In this document: positions 8,328 to 18,271 of the stretch, one piece after another
Numbering within the stretch: position 1 is the first letter of the stretch
How the letters are laid out: the number at the start of each line of letters is the position of its first letter
Origin: an uncultured Clostridia bacterium
Lineage (GTDB): Bacteria; Bacillota; Clostridia; Oscillospirales; Ruminococcaceae
Length of the DNA stretch: 64,000 nucleotides
Direction: 5' to 3'
Assembly (NCBI GenBank): GCA_944382875.1
Contig: CALWNQ010000002.1
Location: forward strand, 62,001-126,000
Made by a program: the position numbers and the translations under genes
The notes under the pieces: model-generated
Told to the model about the DNA's origin: nothing
The model's input: only the letters and a program-made list of their open reading frames with translations
The model's database searches: none

Positions 8328-9359
8328 TCAGTTGCGATTTTCTGCTTCACGTCTGAGTTGACCGCAGGCGGCGTTGATATCCGCGCCGAGTGTTCGTCGT
8401 ACTGTAGCATTGATTCCCTTGCTTGTCAGGACTTTTTGAAAAGCAAAGATGCGTTCTTTCGGACTTTTTTCATATCCTGCTTCCCGGACATAATTGACCG
8501 GAATCAGGTTGACATGACAAAGTGTTCCATGCAGAAGTGCCGCAAGCTCCTCCGCCTGTTTTTTACTGTCATTTACACCGGCAATCAATGCATATTCATA
8601 AGAAATTCGCCGGTGCGTCATATCGGTATAATGTCGGCACGCTTCCAATAGTTCCTCGATTTTCCAACGACGGTTAATCGGCATGATCTCGCTTCGCTTC
8701 TCATTTGAGGTTGCGTGCAATGATATGGAGAGAGTCAGCTGCAAGTTCCGTTCGGCGAGATCATAGATTTTATCCACAATTCCGCAGGTGGAAAGCGAAA
8801 GGTGGCGGTGGCTAAGATTTAAACCGTCCGGACTGGATACCAGCTCCAAAAAACGGAGGACATTCTGGTAATTGTCGAGCGGTTCCCCGATTCCCATCAT
8901 CACGATATTGGAAACCTTTTTACCGGTATCCGCCGCAGCCATATAAACCTGTTCCAAGATTTCAGACGGTGTCAGATTTCGGACAAAACCAGCCTTGGTG
9001 GAAGCACAGAATGCACATCCCATTTTACAGCCAACCTGGCTGGAAATGCAAAGGGAATTCCCGTGTTCATACCGCATCAGGACACTTTCAATGTGTTCCC
9101 CATCTGGCAAAGTATACAGGTATTTGATCGTACCGTCCAGCTCAGAAACGAGTTTCCGGCAGATTTCCAGCCGAGTGATTGTACATTCTCCTGCCAGCTT
9201 TTCCCGCAAGGAAGCCGGCAGATTGGTCATCTCATCAAAAGAAAGCGCATGCTTCTGATGAAGCCAACCGAACACCTGTCCCGCCCGGAACTTTGGTTGG
9301 TCAAGCTGTTCCATCAGTTGCTCCAGTTCCTTTTTTGTCATGGATTTGATGTCGTACAT
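8328..9359 (-). CDS. rlmN: Dual-specificity 23S rRNA/tRNA adenine-C2 methyltransferase
   Basis: 343 aa. The radical-SAM cluster motif C-x3-C-x2-C (C111, C115, C118 within VGCKMGCAFCAS) and the C-terminal cysteine of the DINAACGQLR motif are both present, as needed for the methyl-Cys mechanism. It methylates A2503 of 23S rRNA and A37 of some tRNAs. The start codon at 9359 has AAAGGAGG and overlaps the 3' end of rsmB by 22 nt, indicating coupled translation. Confidence 0.96.
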   Translation of the reverse strand: MYDIKSMTKKELEQLMEQLDQPKFRAGQVFGWLHQKHALSFDEMTNLPASLREKLAGECTITRLEICRKLVSELDGTIKYLYTLPDGEHIESVLMRYEHGNSLCISSQVGCKMGCAFCASTKAGFVRNLTPSEILEQVYMAAADTGKKVSNIVMMGIGEPLDNYQNVLRFLELVSSPDGLNLSHRHLSLSTCGIVDKIYDLAERNLQLTLSISLHATSNEKRSEIMPINRRWKIEELLEACRHYTDMTHRRISYEYALIAGVNDSKKQAEELAALLHGTLCHVNLIPVNYVREAGYEKSPKERIFAFQKVLTSKGINATVRRTLGADINAACGQLRREAENRN

Positions 9360-10687
9360 CCGCTTCCCTCCTTTCGCCGCATCCGTGCGATGTAAAATCC
9401 GTCAAAATTCCCCTCATCCGGTGTAAGTGTCGCCTGCCACCGGTTTTCCCCAATCACCGCCGCGACAGTTTCCGGAAAAACTTCCGGTTGAAACTCCGGG
9501 TACTGATCCAAAAACCAGCTGGTTACCTCTTCATTCTCCGCTTTTGCAATCGAACAGGTGGAATAGACCAAAATCCCGCCCGGTTTCACATATCGCGCCG
9601 CATTTGCGAGAATCTCTTTTTGCAAAGATGGCAGAGCATCCAGTTCCTCAGCGCCTTTCCAACGGATTTCCGGCTTGCGCCGAATAATCCCCAAACCGGA
9701 ACACGGCACATCACAGAGAACACGATCTGCCAACCCAAACTCCGGACGGAACTGACACGCATCCCCCGCTTCTGCCTGGATGCAGGTAATACCAAGGCGT
9801 TTTGCCCCCTCCCAGATCAGTGCGATTCTGGCAGGATACAAATCAAAGGAGAGAATCTCGCCCTGATTTTGCATTTCCTGCGCCATCACAAAGCTTTTGG
9901 AACCGGGTGCTGCACAGAGGTCAAAAATTCTTTCTCCGGATTTTACCCCCACCGCCAGCGCACAAAGCTGGGAAGCACTGTCCTGAACAGAAACGAAACC
10001 TTTTTGAAAGGCAGCCTTTTCCGCAATACTTCCAGTGTGGAATGCTTCCAGACAATTTGGAATCAGCGGGTGAACCGTCGTTTTGACTCCCTCCGCAGCG
10101 AGAAGCTCCATCGCCTGCTCCGGCGATGACAGCAGCGGATTGACACGAAGGTGAAGCGGCGGACGCCCCAGACAGGCTTTGGCAATCGCTTCCGCTTTCC
10201 CCGGTGAAAAATCCTTTTCCCAGCGCCGCAGAATCTCTTCCGGAATCGAGGTTTCAATGCTCAGCCGGCGATGTGAATCTCCTTCCGGCAGCACCATCCG
10301 GCATCCATCACGCTGAAAACTGCGAAGAACTGCGTTGACAAAACCAAAAGCGCTCTTTTTCCTGGAATTTTTGATTAGCTTAACACTTTCGTTCACAGCA
10401 GCCGACTGCGGCACACCATCAAGAAAACAAAGCTGATAAAACCCAAGTTCGAGTGCAATCAGCACCTCGTCGTCCAGATTTTCTACCTTCTTTTTTAGAT
10501 AACGAGAAATCTGATAATCAAGCGTCAATTTTCGTTCCAGAACTCCGTAAAACAGAGCGGTTGCAAATTGTTTTTCTTGCGGAGATGGTTTTTCCGCTTG
10601 CAAAATAGCATTCAGCATTAAATTGGAATAGCTGCCGTCCCGTTTCATTCTCAGCAATGCCGTATAGGCAATCTTTCTTGCATCCAT
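9338..10687 (-). CDS. rsmB: 16S rRNA m5C967 methyltransferase
   Basis: 449 aa. An N-terminal NusB-like RNA-binding domain (about 1-130) precedes a SAM-dependent methyltransferase domain. That domain has FDLCAAPGSKS, the DVPCSGLG catalytic motif and YSTCSIAKAENE, the two cysteines of RNA m5C enzymes. The start overlaps the stop of the preceding metallopeptidase gene by one base in a TGATG arrangement. The order fmt-rsmB-rlmN-prpC is the widely conserved Firmicute order. Confidence 0.95.
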   Translation of the reverse strand: MDARKIAYTALLRMKRDGSYSNLMLNAILQAEKPSPQEKQFATALFYGVLERKLTLDYQISRYLKKKVENLDDEVLIALELGFYQLCFLDGVPQSAAVNESVKLIKNSRKKSAFGFVNAVLRSFQRDGCRMVLPEGDSHRRLSIETSIPEEILRRWEKDFSPGKAEAIAKACLGRPPLHLRVNPLLSSPEQAMELLAAEGVKTTVHPLIPNCLEAFHTGSIAEKAAFQKGFVSVQDSASQLCALAVGVKSGERIFDLCAAPGSKSFVMAQEMQNQGEILSFDLYPARIALIWEGAKRLGITCIQAEAGDACQFRPEFGLADRVLCDVPCSGLGIIRRKPEIRWKGAEELDALPSLQKEILANAARYVKPGGILVYSTCSIAKAENEEVTSWFLDQYPEFQPEVFPETVAAVIGENRWQATLTPDEGNFDGFYIARMRRKEGSGCTTSNP

Positions 10688-11379
10688 CAGTCACGGTTCC
10701 TGTTCCGCAGCGCAATCATCCGCAAAAGGTTTGCCAGTGATGCTGCAAGCGCTGCAACATAGGTCATAGCCGCTGCGGTCAGCACTTTTCTTGCACCGCG
10801 CAGCTCCTCCGGAGCCAGCATACTGCCTTCTTCCAGTGTTCGCATCGCCCGGCTGCTTGCATTGAATTCGACAGGAAGGGTGATGATCTGAAACAAAGTA
10901 ACTGCACAAAACAGGATAATTCCAATGTCCAGCATAACGCCCATCTGGAAAATCAGACCGATTGCAAAAATCGGCCAGGCAAGCTGAGAACCAATTTGTG
11001 TTACTGGGATAATCGCATTACGGAGCTTGATCGGAAAATAACCAGTAGCATGTTGAATAGCATGCCCTACTTCGTGTGCGGCAACTCCCAGCGCTCCAAT
11101 GGAAGTAACATCATAGGTGCTCTCCGAAAGGCGGATGACATCCTCTTTGGGAGAGTAATGATCGGTCAGCTGGCCGGGAATCCGTTCAATTCGGATATGC
11201 TGCAACCCATTTCGATCCAGGATCATCCGTGCCGCCTGTGCGCCGGTCATTCCTTCCCGGTTGTAGATTTTTCCGTATTTGGCATAAGTGGATTTTAAAT
11301 GGACCTGTGCCCAGATCGTAAACAACAGCGCCGGAATAATAAAAATCAGATAATACACATCAAAATACAGATAGGGCAT
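10687..11379 (-). CDS. Membrane zinc metallopeptidase, YugP family
   Basis: 230 aa. It has a hydrophobic N-terminus, then the zinc motif HEVGHAIQHA (HExxH) and several further membrane segments in the C-terminal half. The family (DUF1/peptidase_Mx, Bacillus YugP) is a predicted membrane-bound neutral zinc protease of unknown substrate. Its insertion between fmt and rsmB is common in clostridia but absent in Bacillus. An 18-nt gap to the fmt stop and a one-base overlap with rsmB put it inside the operon. Confidence 0.88.
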   Translation of the reverse strand: MPYLYFDVYYLIFIIPALLFTIWAQVHLKSTYAKYGKIYNREGMTGAQAARMILDRNGLQHIRIERIPGQLTDHYSPKEDVIRLSESTYDVTSIGALGVAAHEVGHAIQHATGYFPIKLRNAIIPVTQIGSQLAWPIFAIGLIFQMGVMLDIGIILFCAVTLFQIITLPVEFNASSRAMRTLEEGSMLAPEELRGARKVLTAAAMTYVAALAASLANLLRMIALRNRNRD

Positions 11380-11397
11380 GAAAATCTCCTTTCTGAT

Positions 11398-12315
11398 TTA
11401 GCCGAGAATCTCGTTTTCCGAAGGCTTTCTGCCGCGGAGAAAATCTTCTCCCGACATTCGCTTTCCTCCCTCATATTGAACTGTGTCAAAACAAATCGCA
11501 CCGTCACCGCAGGCTACGATAAAGCTCTTATAATTTAAAAGTTCACCCGGTTTTCCTTTTCCATCGCAAAGATGACTGTGATATACTTTCAGCCGTTTGC
11601 CCTGATACACTGTGGAAGCGCACGGCCAAGAAGAAAGTCCTCGAACCAAATTGTGAATTTGTGCAGCTGGTTTTTTGAAGTCAATGTTGGACATCTCGCG
11701 ATCCAACATCGGCGCATGGGTAGCAAGGGCATCATCCTGCGGAGTAGCGGTCAACGTTCCGGCTTCCATCTTTTTAATCGTGGAGATCAAAAGCGAAGCG
11801 CCTAAAACAGAAAGACGGTCGTGCAGTTCATCTGCCGTTTCGTTCTCTCCGATTTGCAGTCGTGCTTGCTCCAACATATCGCCGGTATCCACTCCCTCTG
11901 CAATCCGCATGGTTGTGACTCCGGTTTCAGTTTCTCCGTTCAGGATTGCCCATTGGATTGGGCCGGCACCGCGATATTTCGGAAGCAGTGAAGCATGAAC
12001 ATTGATACTGCCGTAGCGCGGCGCTTCTAAAACCTCTTTTGGCAGGATTTTGCCGTATGCAACAACGACAAGTAATTCTGCTTTACACTGCTGAATCTGT
12101 CGCAATGCTTCACCATCTTTCAGCGTTTTGGGCTGAAAAACGGGTATATTATGTGTTAAGGCGAGTTCCTTTACAGGAGGAGGAGCGAGCTGATATCCTC
12201 TTCCTTTTGGCTTATCTGGCTGCGTAAACACGCCGGTTACCGGATACCCCGCATCCAGCAATGCCTGCAAACAAGGGACTGCAAAATCTGGTGTTCCCAT
12301 AAATACAATATTCAT
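11398..12315 (-). CDS. fmt: Methionyl-tRNA formyltransferase
   Basis: 305 aa, the family's usual length. N-terminal MGTPDFAVP, the folate site SLLPKYRGAGPIQ and the GVTTMRI and GVDTGDML motifs are present. A C-terminal OB-like domain begins around residue 200. It formylates initiator Met-tRNA using 10-formyl-THF. def, the enzyme that later removes the formyl group, is 14 nt upstream in the same operon. Confidence 0.96.
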   Translation of the reverse strand: MNIVFMGTPDFAVPCLQALLDAGYPVTGVFTQPDKPKGRGYQLAPPPVKELALTHNIPVFQPKTLKDGEALRQIQQCKAELLVVVAYGKILPKEVLEAPRYGSINVHASLLPKYRGAGPIQWAILNGETETGVTTMRIAEGVDTGDMLEQARLQIGENETADELHDRLSVLGASLLISTIKKMEAGTLTATPQDDALATHAPMLDREMSNIDFKKPAAQIHNLVRGLSSWPCASTVYQGKRLKVYHSHLCDGKGKPGELLNYKSFIVACGDGAICFDTVQYEGGKRMSGEDFLRGRKPSENEILG

Positions 12316-12329
12316 TCCTGCTTTCCCCC

Positions 12330-12824
12330 TCAGCGCGGTGAATGATCAAAACGTCTTCTGCGACGCCGCGGAATTTCCGGTTCATCTTCCCGGATATGGT
12401 CTTTGAAGATTATTCCATCCAAATGATCGATTTCATGACAAAATGCACGTGCTAATAGACCGGAACCGCTATATTCCTGGTCAACACCATTGCGATCCTG
12501 TGCTTTAACTGTTACAAAGTTCGGCCGCTCCACTAAACCGTATTCATTCGGAAAAGAAAGACAGCCTTCAGAATCTTCCTGCCGTCCCCGTGTTTTGATA
12601 ATTATCGGGTTAATCAGTTCAATTTTTCCATCACCGACATCAATCACAACTACTCTCCGCAGAATTCCCACCTGTACAGCAGCTAAACCGACACCTTCAT
12701 TGCGATACATAGTTTCTGCCATATCATCCAGAAGTATCCAAAGTTTTTCGTCGAAAACCTCCACAGGTTTAGAGGTTTTGCGAAGCAGAGGATCTTCACC
12801 TGTTACAATTTTACGCAACGCCAT
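12330..12824 (-). CDS. def: Peptide deformylase
   Basis: 164 aa. All three metal/active-site motifs are seen: GVGLAAVQVG, EGCLSFP (with the metal-binding Cys) and HEIDHLDG. The C-terminus is extended by a strongly basic stretch with six consecutive arginines before FDHSPR, which is not typical and might help ribosome contact. It removes the N-formyl group from nascent proteins. Confidence 0.96.
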   Translation of the reverse strand: MALRKIVTGEDPLLRKTSKPVEVFDEKLWILLDDMAETMYRNEGVGLAAVQVGILRRVVVIDVGDGKIELINPIIIKTRGRQEDSEGCLSFPNEYGLVERPNFVTVKAQDRNGVDQEYSGSGLLARAFCHEIDHLDGIIFKDHIREDEPEIPRRRRRRFDHSPR

Positions 12825-12838
12825 TGTGGTACCTCCAT

Positions 12839-15289
12839 CTATATTTCACCATTGATATCCACAAAAACAGAAATCCGACTGAACAACTTTTGCGCTGCGG
12901 CTTGAGAAAAAACTTCCCGCAACATATTCCGGAATCGTTTTTGGTTCTTGCATTTTAAAATAATCCGATAACGGTACTTCCCGTTCAGCCGGAAAATCCC
13001 CGCCTGTGATACCCCAAGCAATACGATCGGCATCGGCTCCTGTTCCGCTAAAATCCGTGTTCGAAGGAGTTCACAGAAACGTTCTGCACAACGGTGAACC
13101 AGATCGTCCGATATGCCGGAAAAACCAATCACTGCCAAATCACAAAACGGCGGCTGCAAATTCAGTTTGCGGAGCATAATCTCCTGCTGGTAGAAGGATT
13201 CATAGTCCTGTGCTGCAGCTTGACGGATCACTTCATTTTCCGGGGAAAGCGTTTGAATGTAGGCGCGTCCCGGTTTTACACTCCGTCCGCTTCTGCCGAT
13301 CACCTGAGTAATCAGGGAAAAGATCCGTTCACTGCATCGGTAGTCGCTGGAATAAAGTGACTGGTCACTGTTCAAAACACCGACTAACGTAACATTCGGG
13401 AAATTTAGCCCCTTTGCCACCATCTGGGTTCCCACCAAAATATCATAGTCTCCCATTTCAAATTGGGTAAACTTTTCCTCATATGCGTAACGGGAGGAAA
13501 CAGTATCGGTATCCATTCGTAGAATTTTTGCTTCGGGCAATGTCATAGCAATTATATCTTCAACCTTCTGTGTTCCTGTTCCGACCATGTTTAAGTGTTT
13601 ACCGCCACAGGATGGACAGGAAAGGGACGCTTGCCTGGTATAACCGCAGTAATGACACATCAAATAACCGTTTGCTTTGTGATAAGTTAAAGTGATGCTG
13701 CAATTTGGACAGCGCACCGGTTCTCCACAATCCATACAAAGTGCGAACGCAGCAAATCCACGTCGATTAATGAGAAGGATCGACTGCTCACGATTGCGAT
13801 AATTTCGAATTAGCTGCTGCAACAGTTCTTCGCTCAATACAGATACATTACCGTTTTCCTCTTCTTTCCGCATGTCAATCAAATGAACCTCCGGCAGAGA
13901 AGCTGTGCCAAAACGATTTTTTAATTCAAACAAGTGGTAGCGCCCTGTTTGCGCAGCATAATAACTTTCAATGCTGGGAGTTGCGGAACCAAGCAAAAGC
14001 AGCGCTTTGTGGTACACACAGCGGAGCTTTGCAATATCTCGCGCATGATACCGCGGTGTAGAATCCGATTTATAGGAGTGTTCCCCTTCTTCATCCAAGA
14101 TAATCAATCCCAGATTAGAAAATGGAGCAAAAACTCCGCTCCGGGTCCCAATTACAATCGAAGCATCCCCTTTTTGGATCCGCTTATAAGCATCCAAACG
14201 TTCCCCCATTGATAGGCTTGAATGAATTACCGCAATCTTTTCACCGAAAAACTGCTGAAATTTCGCTAACAACTGCGGCGTCAGCGAAATTTCCGGGACG
14301 AGCAACATTGCTTGCCGTCCCTCTGCTAAACACGATTCAATCAAGCGAAGGTAAACTTGCGTTTTCCCGGAACCAGTCACACCTACCAATAAAGCCGCAC
14401 AGGCTTCTTCTTGCATCATCAGTGCGCACAAACCTTCAAATACTTTCTGCTGTTCCGAGGAGAGCACAAACTCTTCCGAATCTGTGTGTTCTTTTTTTAT
14501 GGATTTTGGAATCCGGTAAATTTCCCGATCGAAATATTCCAGAACACCTTTTGCCGCCAGTGTTTTGATAACGCCTTCTCCCACACCGGCATGATAAGCG
14601 GCTTCCTTTTCCGAAGCGGAACCGGCAGCCTGTAAAACTGCAACTACTTCCCGCTGTTTTGGAGTAAGAGAAAGTGTTTCCAGATCCACATTTTCCGCAA
14701 GACGAACCATCCGAACTGTTTTGGAACCGATTTTATTCCTAAGCAGGTCGGTACACTCTAAAATTCCAAGCTGGACAAGACGATGCGCTGCTTTTCTGCG
14801 GGCAGCCGCATCTCTTTCGGAAAAGAAATCACGGATTTCCGTTTGCGTCTGTGCATCTTTCATATAATCCGCCACTAACTTTTCAACTGGTGTGAATTTT
14901 GCTTCTTCTGCGGGCAATGGAGAGCGCACATAATGGAATTCCTCTGCTGCAGTCTGGTTCAATCCAGCAGGAAGGATACATTTTACGGCATCATAGTAGG
15001 TACAGAAAGTTGTGTCTACCATAAAACGAATCATTTTAAAATTTTCTTCCCCGATGACCGGTTCTTCATCCACAACAGCTAAAATTGGCTTTACAGATGG
15101 GAGAGTTTCGGATGTTTCTTTTGCATCAAAAACCAATCCCATTATTTTGCGGTTCCCACGCCCAAATGGCACCAGTACCCGTATACCGCGTCGCACCTTT
15201 CCCACAAGGGCATCGGGAATCCGATAACTAAACAAACGGTCAAAGTGGAAAGCTGTCCCTTCTACCGCAACATCCGCAATATGTTCCAG
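12839..15289 (-). CDS. priA: Primosomal replication restart helicase
   Basis: 816 aa from a proposed CTG start at 15289. The longest AUG/GUG/UUG frame begins at TTG 15235 and would cut the conserved N-terminus FDRLFSYRIP. The same frame stays open upstream to a stop 10 codons before the CTG (ctc-aga-aga-aag-ggg region), and an AGGGGAG site lies 7 nt before the CTG. Helicase motif I is GVTGSGKTQVY. Motif II reads DEEGEHSYK, with Gly in place of the usual His of DEEH. Eight cysteines of the zinc module are present (CMDCGEPVRCPNC ... CHYCG ... CPSCG). It reloads the replisome at collapsed forks. Confidence 0.93.
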   Translation of the reverse strand: MEHIADVAVEGTAFHFDRLFSYRIPDALVGKVRRGIRVLVPFGRGNRKIMGLVFDAKETSETLPSVKPILAVVDEEPVIGEENFKMIRFMVDTTFCTYYDAVKCILPAGLNQTAAEEFHYVRSPLPAEEAKFTPVEKLVADYMKDAQTQTEIRDFFSERDAAARRKAAHRLVQLGILECTDLLRNKIGSKTVRMVRLAENVDLETLSLTPKQREVVAVLQAAGSASEKEAAYHAGVGEGVIKTLAAKGVLEYFDREIYRIPKSIKKEHTDSEEFVLSSEQQKVFEGLCALMMQEEACAALLVGVTGSGKTQVYLRLIESCLAEGRQAMLLVPEISLTPQLLAKFQQFFGEKIAVIHSSLSMGERLDAYKRIQKGDASIVIGTRSGVFAPFSNLGLIILDEEGEHSYKSDSTPRYHARDIAKLRCVYHKALLLLGSATPSIESYYAAQTGRYHLFELKNRFGTASLPEVHLIDMRKEEENGNVSVLSEELLQQLIRNYRNREQSILLINRRGFAAFALCMDCGEPVRCPNCSITLTYHKANGYLMCHYCGYTRQASLSCPSCGGKHLNMVGTGTQKVEDIIAMTLPEAKILRMDTDTVSSRYAYEEKFTQFEMGDYDILVGTQMVAKGLNFPNVTLVGVLNSDQSLYSSDYRCSERIFSLITQVIGRSGRSVKPGRAYIQTLSPENEVIRQAAAQDYESFYQQEIMLRKLNLQPPFCDLAVIGFSGISDDLVHRCAERFCELLRTRILAEQEPMPIVLLGVSQAGIFRLNGKYRYRIILKCKNQKRFRNMLREVFSQAAAQKLFSRISVFVDINGEI

Positions 15290-15320
15290 GACACCTCTCC
15301 CCTTTCTTCTGAGTTATTGC

Positions 15321-15584
15321 TTATTCGTCATCTTCCAACGATGTAGTGGGTACATAAGACAGACGGCGGTCACGGATGACGCCGATATCACTGCTTTCAA
15401 TAAATTTATAACGGCCTTTTGCAAAATCATCAACAGCGAGTTTTACCGGTTTTTCCAATAGAATCTCGCCGTTTTCATCTGCATGTTGCGCAATTTCACG
15501 TGCACGTTTTGCAACGGCTACTACCAGAGAGTAATAGCTTTGTCCGGGTTTTAATAATTCGGGTACAGAAGGTCTATGCATCAT
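15321..15584 (-). CDS. rpoZ: DNA-directed RNA polymerase omega subunit
   Basis: 87 aa with the omega pattern SYYSLVVAVAKRAREI near the N-terminus and KPVKLAVDDFAKGRYKF towards the C-terminus. It stabilises beta-prime in RNA polymerase. The start (ATGATG, first codon at 15584) is 8 nt after GAGGTG and overlaps the gmk end by 11 nt. The gmk-rpoZ-priA order is conserved, except that coaBC, found between rpoZ and priA in Bacillus and many clostridia, is missing. Confidence 0.93.
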   Translation of the reverse strand: MMHRPSVPELLKPGQSYYSLVVAVAKRAREIAQHADENGEILLEKPVKLAVDDFAKGRYKFIESSDIGVIRDRRLSYVPTTSLEDDE

Positions 15585-16185
15585 AATCTAACACCTCATC
15601 AATAATATTCATTCTGTTTTGTGTTTTTAATTTTTCAGCTTTTAGGATGGTATTCAGTTCATCTACCGCATCTTGAATGGAATCGTTCACAATCATATAA
15701 TCGTACTGCCGTGCGGTTTCGATTTCTCCTGCGGCTTGTTCCAAACGGCGGTTGACGACTTCCTCATTTTCGGTATTCCGCTCCACAAGCCTGCGACGGA
15801 GTTCCGCAAGACTGGGTGGAAGGACAAACACCAGCACCGCTTCTGGACATTTTTCCCGGATCTGCAAAGCTCCCTGGACCTCAATTTCCAGAATTACATT
15901 TTCGCCTCGTTCCAGCCGCTCATAAACCGGCCCACGGGGAGTGCCGTAAAAATTGCCGCAATAGGTTGCATGCTCCAGAATTTCATCCTGTTCCAGTTTG
16001 GATGCAAACTCTTCTTTGCTCATAAAGAAATAGTGAACACCATTTTCTTCACCCGGCCTGGGCTGCCGTGTTGTAGCCGACACAGAAAGAAAAGCATTGC
16101 CGCCCTGTGCAAAGAATTCTTTCAGCACAGTACCTTTTCCGCAGCCAGACGGGCCGGAAAAGACCAGAAGCACCCCTTTACTCAT
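15574..16185 (-). CDS. gmk: Guanylate kinase
   Basis: 203 aa from ATG 16185, which follows a GAGGAGG site and overlaps the remA stop by 8 nt; upstream in-frame starts would lie inside remA. P-loop [27 protein letters not shown] for GMP binding and [12 protein letters not shown] are the Gmk signatures. It phosphorylates GMP to GDP with ATP. Confidence 0.96.
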   Translation of the reverse strand: MSKGVLLVFSGPSGCGKGTVLKEFFAQGGNAFLSVSATTRQPRPGEENGVHYFFMSKEEFASKLEQDEILEHATYCGNFYGTPRGPVYERLERGENVILEIEVQGALQIREKCPEAVLVFVLPPSLAELRRRLVERNTENEEVVNRRLEQAAGEIETARQYDYMIVNDSIQDAVDELNTILKAEKLKTQNRMNIIDEVLDYDA

Positions 16186-16447
16186 CCTGATCATCCTCCT
16201 CGTCCAGATCATCGTTCTGTACAAAGCGATTGGCAACTGTTTCCGGCTGAATTGCCGACAGAATCACATGTCCACTGTCCATCACAATCACCGCTCTGGT
16301 CCGTCGTCCGTATGTGGCATCAATCAGCAGTCCGCTGTCCCGCGCATCTTGGATAATCCGCTTGATCGGGGCAGATTCCGGGCTGACGATGGTGATAATC
16401 CGGTTGGCGGACACCATGTTGCCAAAGCCAATGTTAATCAGTTTCAT
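16178..16447 (-). CDS. remA: RemA/YlzA family regulator (DUF370)
   Basis: 89 aa starting [10 protein letters not shown], with the conserved [20 protein letters not shown] core and an acidic tail. In Bacillus RemA is a DNA-binding activator of matrix and osmoprotection genes. It sits between yicC and gmk, the conserved position. Whether it regulates biofilm genes here is unknown. Confidence 0.92.
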   Translation of the reverse strand: MKLINIGFGNMVSANRIITIVSPESAPIKRIIQDARDSGLLIDATYGRRTRAVIVMDSGHVILSAIQPETVANRFVQNDDLDEEDDQDE

Positions 16448-16458
16448 ATTAACTCTCC

Positions 16459-17337
16459 TTATTCGATATTCTGGATTTGCTCCCGGATTTTTTCAATCTC
16501 GGATTTCATTTCCACCACTGTCCGGGCAATTGTCACATCTTGCCCTTTAGAGCCGATGGTATTGGTTTCCCGGTTCATTTCCTGAACCAGGAAATCCAGC
16601 TTTTTGCCAACCGGCCCGTCGTTTTCGAGCAATCCGGCAAACTGGGCAAGATGGCTGCGCAGCCGGACGGTTTCTTCATCTACCGCAACTTTATCGGCAA
16701 AAATCGCCGCTTCGGTTACAACCCGGCTTTCATCAATGCTGGTTCCTTCCAACGTTTCCGAAAGCTTTTGATATAATCGGTTATAATAGGCTTGCTGCAG
16801 TTCCGGCGCCCGTTTTTCAACTTCGCTAACCAACTCAGACACCCTTTTTAACCGGTTTTCCAGATCTTCCCGGAGTTTTTGCCCTTCCGCTACTCGCATT
16901 TCCTGATAGGATGCGGCAGCGTCTCCGGCAATCTGCATAACAGCAGCAGTTAACGCTTCTTCATCAATTTCTGCCCGTTCCACTGTAAACACATCCGGAA
17001 AACGGAGCAAATCGGAAAGCTTAATATCATCGATAAGCCCAAACTTCTCTCCTGCAGTCCGAAGTGCTTCCAGACAGCTTGCAGCAGCAACCTCGTCCAC
17101 ACCAATCCGGGTATCAGAGCCTTCTTTGGATTGAACGGACAGCATTACTTCCACTTTCCCGCGCGAAATCATTTCCTGCAGCAGCTTTTTTAAAGAATCC
17201 TCCAGAAAAAGGCAGGACTTGGGAAGTTTGGCATTGAACTCAAAATAGCGGTGATTTACCGATTTGATATCCACGGATATATCGAAACCGGCGCCATTTC
17301 CCTGCGCCCGTCCGTATCCGGTCATACTTCTGATCAT
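16459..17337 (-). CDS. yicC: YicC family endoribonuclease
   Basis: 292 aa from ATG 17337 after AAAGGAAGG. It begins [12 protein letters not shown], the family signature, and ends with the conserved C-terminal segment [17 protein letters not shown]. YicC-type proteins are RNases linked to small-RNA turnover in enterobacteria (YicC) and described as YloC in Bacillus. It is the first gene of the long minus-strand cluster. A CCATTC/GAATGG hairpin (17353-17370) lies in its short leader. Confidence 0.92.
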   Translation of the reverse strand: MIRSMTGYGRAQGNGAGFDISVDIKSVNHRYFEFNAKLPKSCLFLEDSLKKLLQEMISRGKVEVMLSVQSKEGSDTRIGVDEVAAASCLEALRTAGEKFGLIDDIKLSDLLRFPDVFTVERAEIDEEALTAAVMQIAGDAAASYQEMRVAEGQKLREDLENRLKRVSELVSEVEKRAPELQQAYYNRLYQKLSETLEGTSIDESRVVTEAAIFADKVAVDEETVRLRSHLAQFAGLLENDGPVGKKLDFLVQEMNRETNTIGSKGQDVTIARTVVEMKSEIEKIREQIQNIE

Positions 17338-17392
17338 TTTGTTCCTTCCTTTCCATTCAAAAACGAATGGTAGTTTTCTTTTAATCAAAGTT

Positions 17393-17401
17393 ATTATAGC
17401 A
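17393..17401 (-). promoter_or_regulatory. Extended -10 promoter of the yicC cluster
   Basis: On the minus strand TGC-TATAAT is a perfect extended -10. No good -35 is seen 17 bp upstream, as is usual for extended -10 promoters. It would start the long operon down to mtnN. Confidence 0.55.
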
Positions 17402-17471
17402 TATTCTTTGATATGGCGGATTGTTTTGTTCACACTTTGTTAAGATTATTCATTCTATTTTTACTTTCAGC

Positions 17472-17509
17472 AAAAAAATTCCGCAGCACCTCCTTTTGGA
17501 GTACTGCGG
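17472..17509 (-). terminator. Intrinsic terminator of the thuA gene
   Basis: The arms are 17481-17493 and 17498-17509, with a CCGCAG...CTGCGG outer stem and a CCTCC/GGAG inner stem over a TTTT loop. On the minus strand it is followed by seven Ts (17472-17478). Confidence 0.85.
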
Positions 17510-17526
17510 AGATCTTTATTTAATAT

Positions 17527-18252
17527 TTATTTTACCCAAGGTTTTTCAATCCAGCCATACTGAGGATTAGGGCCGCCAACTGGAGCTGCCCAACGAACTG
17601 CATTGACGATTACTTTCTGAATGTCGGGATTATGATAAACGGGATAGGTCTCATGACCGGGCTTAAAATAGAAAATATGCCCTTTTCCACGGGTAAAAGT
17701 ACAGCCGCTGCGGAATACTTCTCCCCCCTCGAACCAGCTGATAAACACTAACTCATCCGGCTGCGGAATTTCAAAATGCTCCCCATAAGTTTCCTCATGT
17801 TCCAGCACAATATGATCTCCCAATCCTTTCATAATCGGATGGCCAGGATTCACACACCAGAGGATCTCTTTTTCGCCAACTTCTCTCCATTTCAGGTTCA
17901 AAGATCGAGTGCCGCAGATTTTATGGAAGATTTTGGAAGCATGTCCGGAATGAAGAACAATCAGCCCCATACCGTCCAACACACGCTGATGCACACGCTC
18001 TACCACTTCATCCGAAACTTTATCATGCGCGCAATGTCCCCACCAGATAAGGACGTCTGTTTTATCTAAGACTTCCTGCGTAAGGCCATGCTCCGGCATC
18101 TCCAGGGTAGCAGTACCGGCTTCAATATCTGCCTCTTTGTTTAAAAACTCTGCAATCGCACCGTGAATACCGGTGGGATAGATCGCAGCCACTTCCGGCA
18201 TCTCTTTTTCATGGACATTCTCGTTCCAGACTGTTACGTGAATTTTTTCCAT
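17527..18252 (-). CDS. ThuA-like domain protein (glutamine amidotransferase-like fold)
   Basis: 241 aa. The whole length matches the ThuA/trehalose-utilisation family: an N-terminal [13 protein letters not shown] strand, [25 protein letters not shown], and a late histidine-rich stretch [14 protein letters not shown]. ThuA-like proteins are linked to sugar catabolism, but their reaction is poorly defined. It stands alone between two terminators. A promoter with a cre-like operator suggests carbon-source control and fits a catabolic role. Confidence 0.85.
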   Translation of the reverse strand: MEKIHVTVWNENVHEKEMPEVAAIYPTGIHGAIAEFLNKEADIEAGTATLEMPEHGLTQEVLDKTDVLIWWGHCAHDKVSDEVVERVHQRVLDGMGLIVLHSGHASKIFHKICGTRSLNLKWREVGEKEILWCVNPGHPIMKGLGDHIVLEHEETYGEHFEIPQPDELVFISWFEGGEVFRSGCTFTRGKGHIFYFKPGHETYPVYHNPDIQKVIVNAVRWAAPVGGPNPQYGWIEKPWVK

Positions 18253-18271
18253 TCTGCTCTACCTCACTTTA

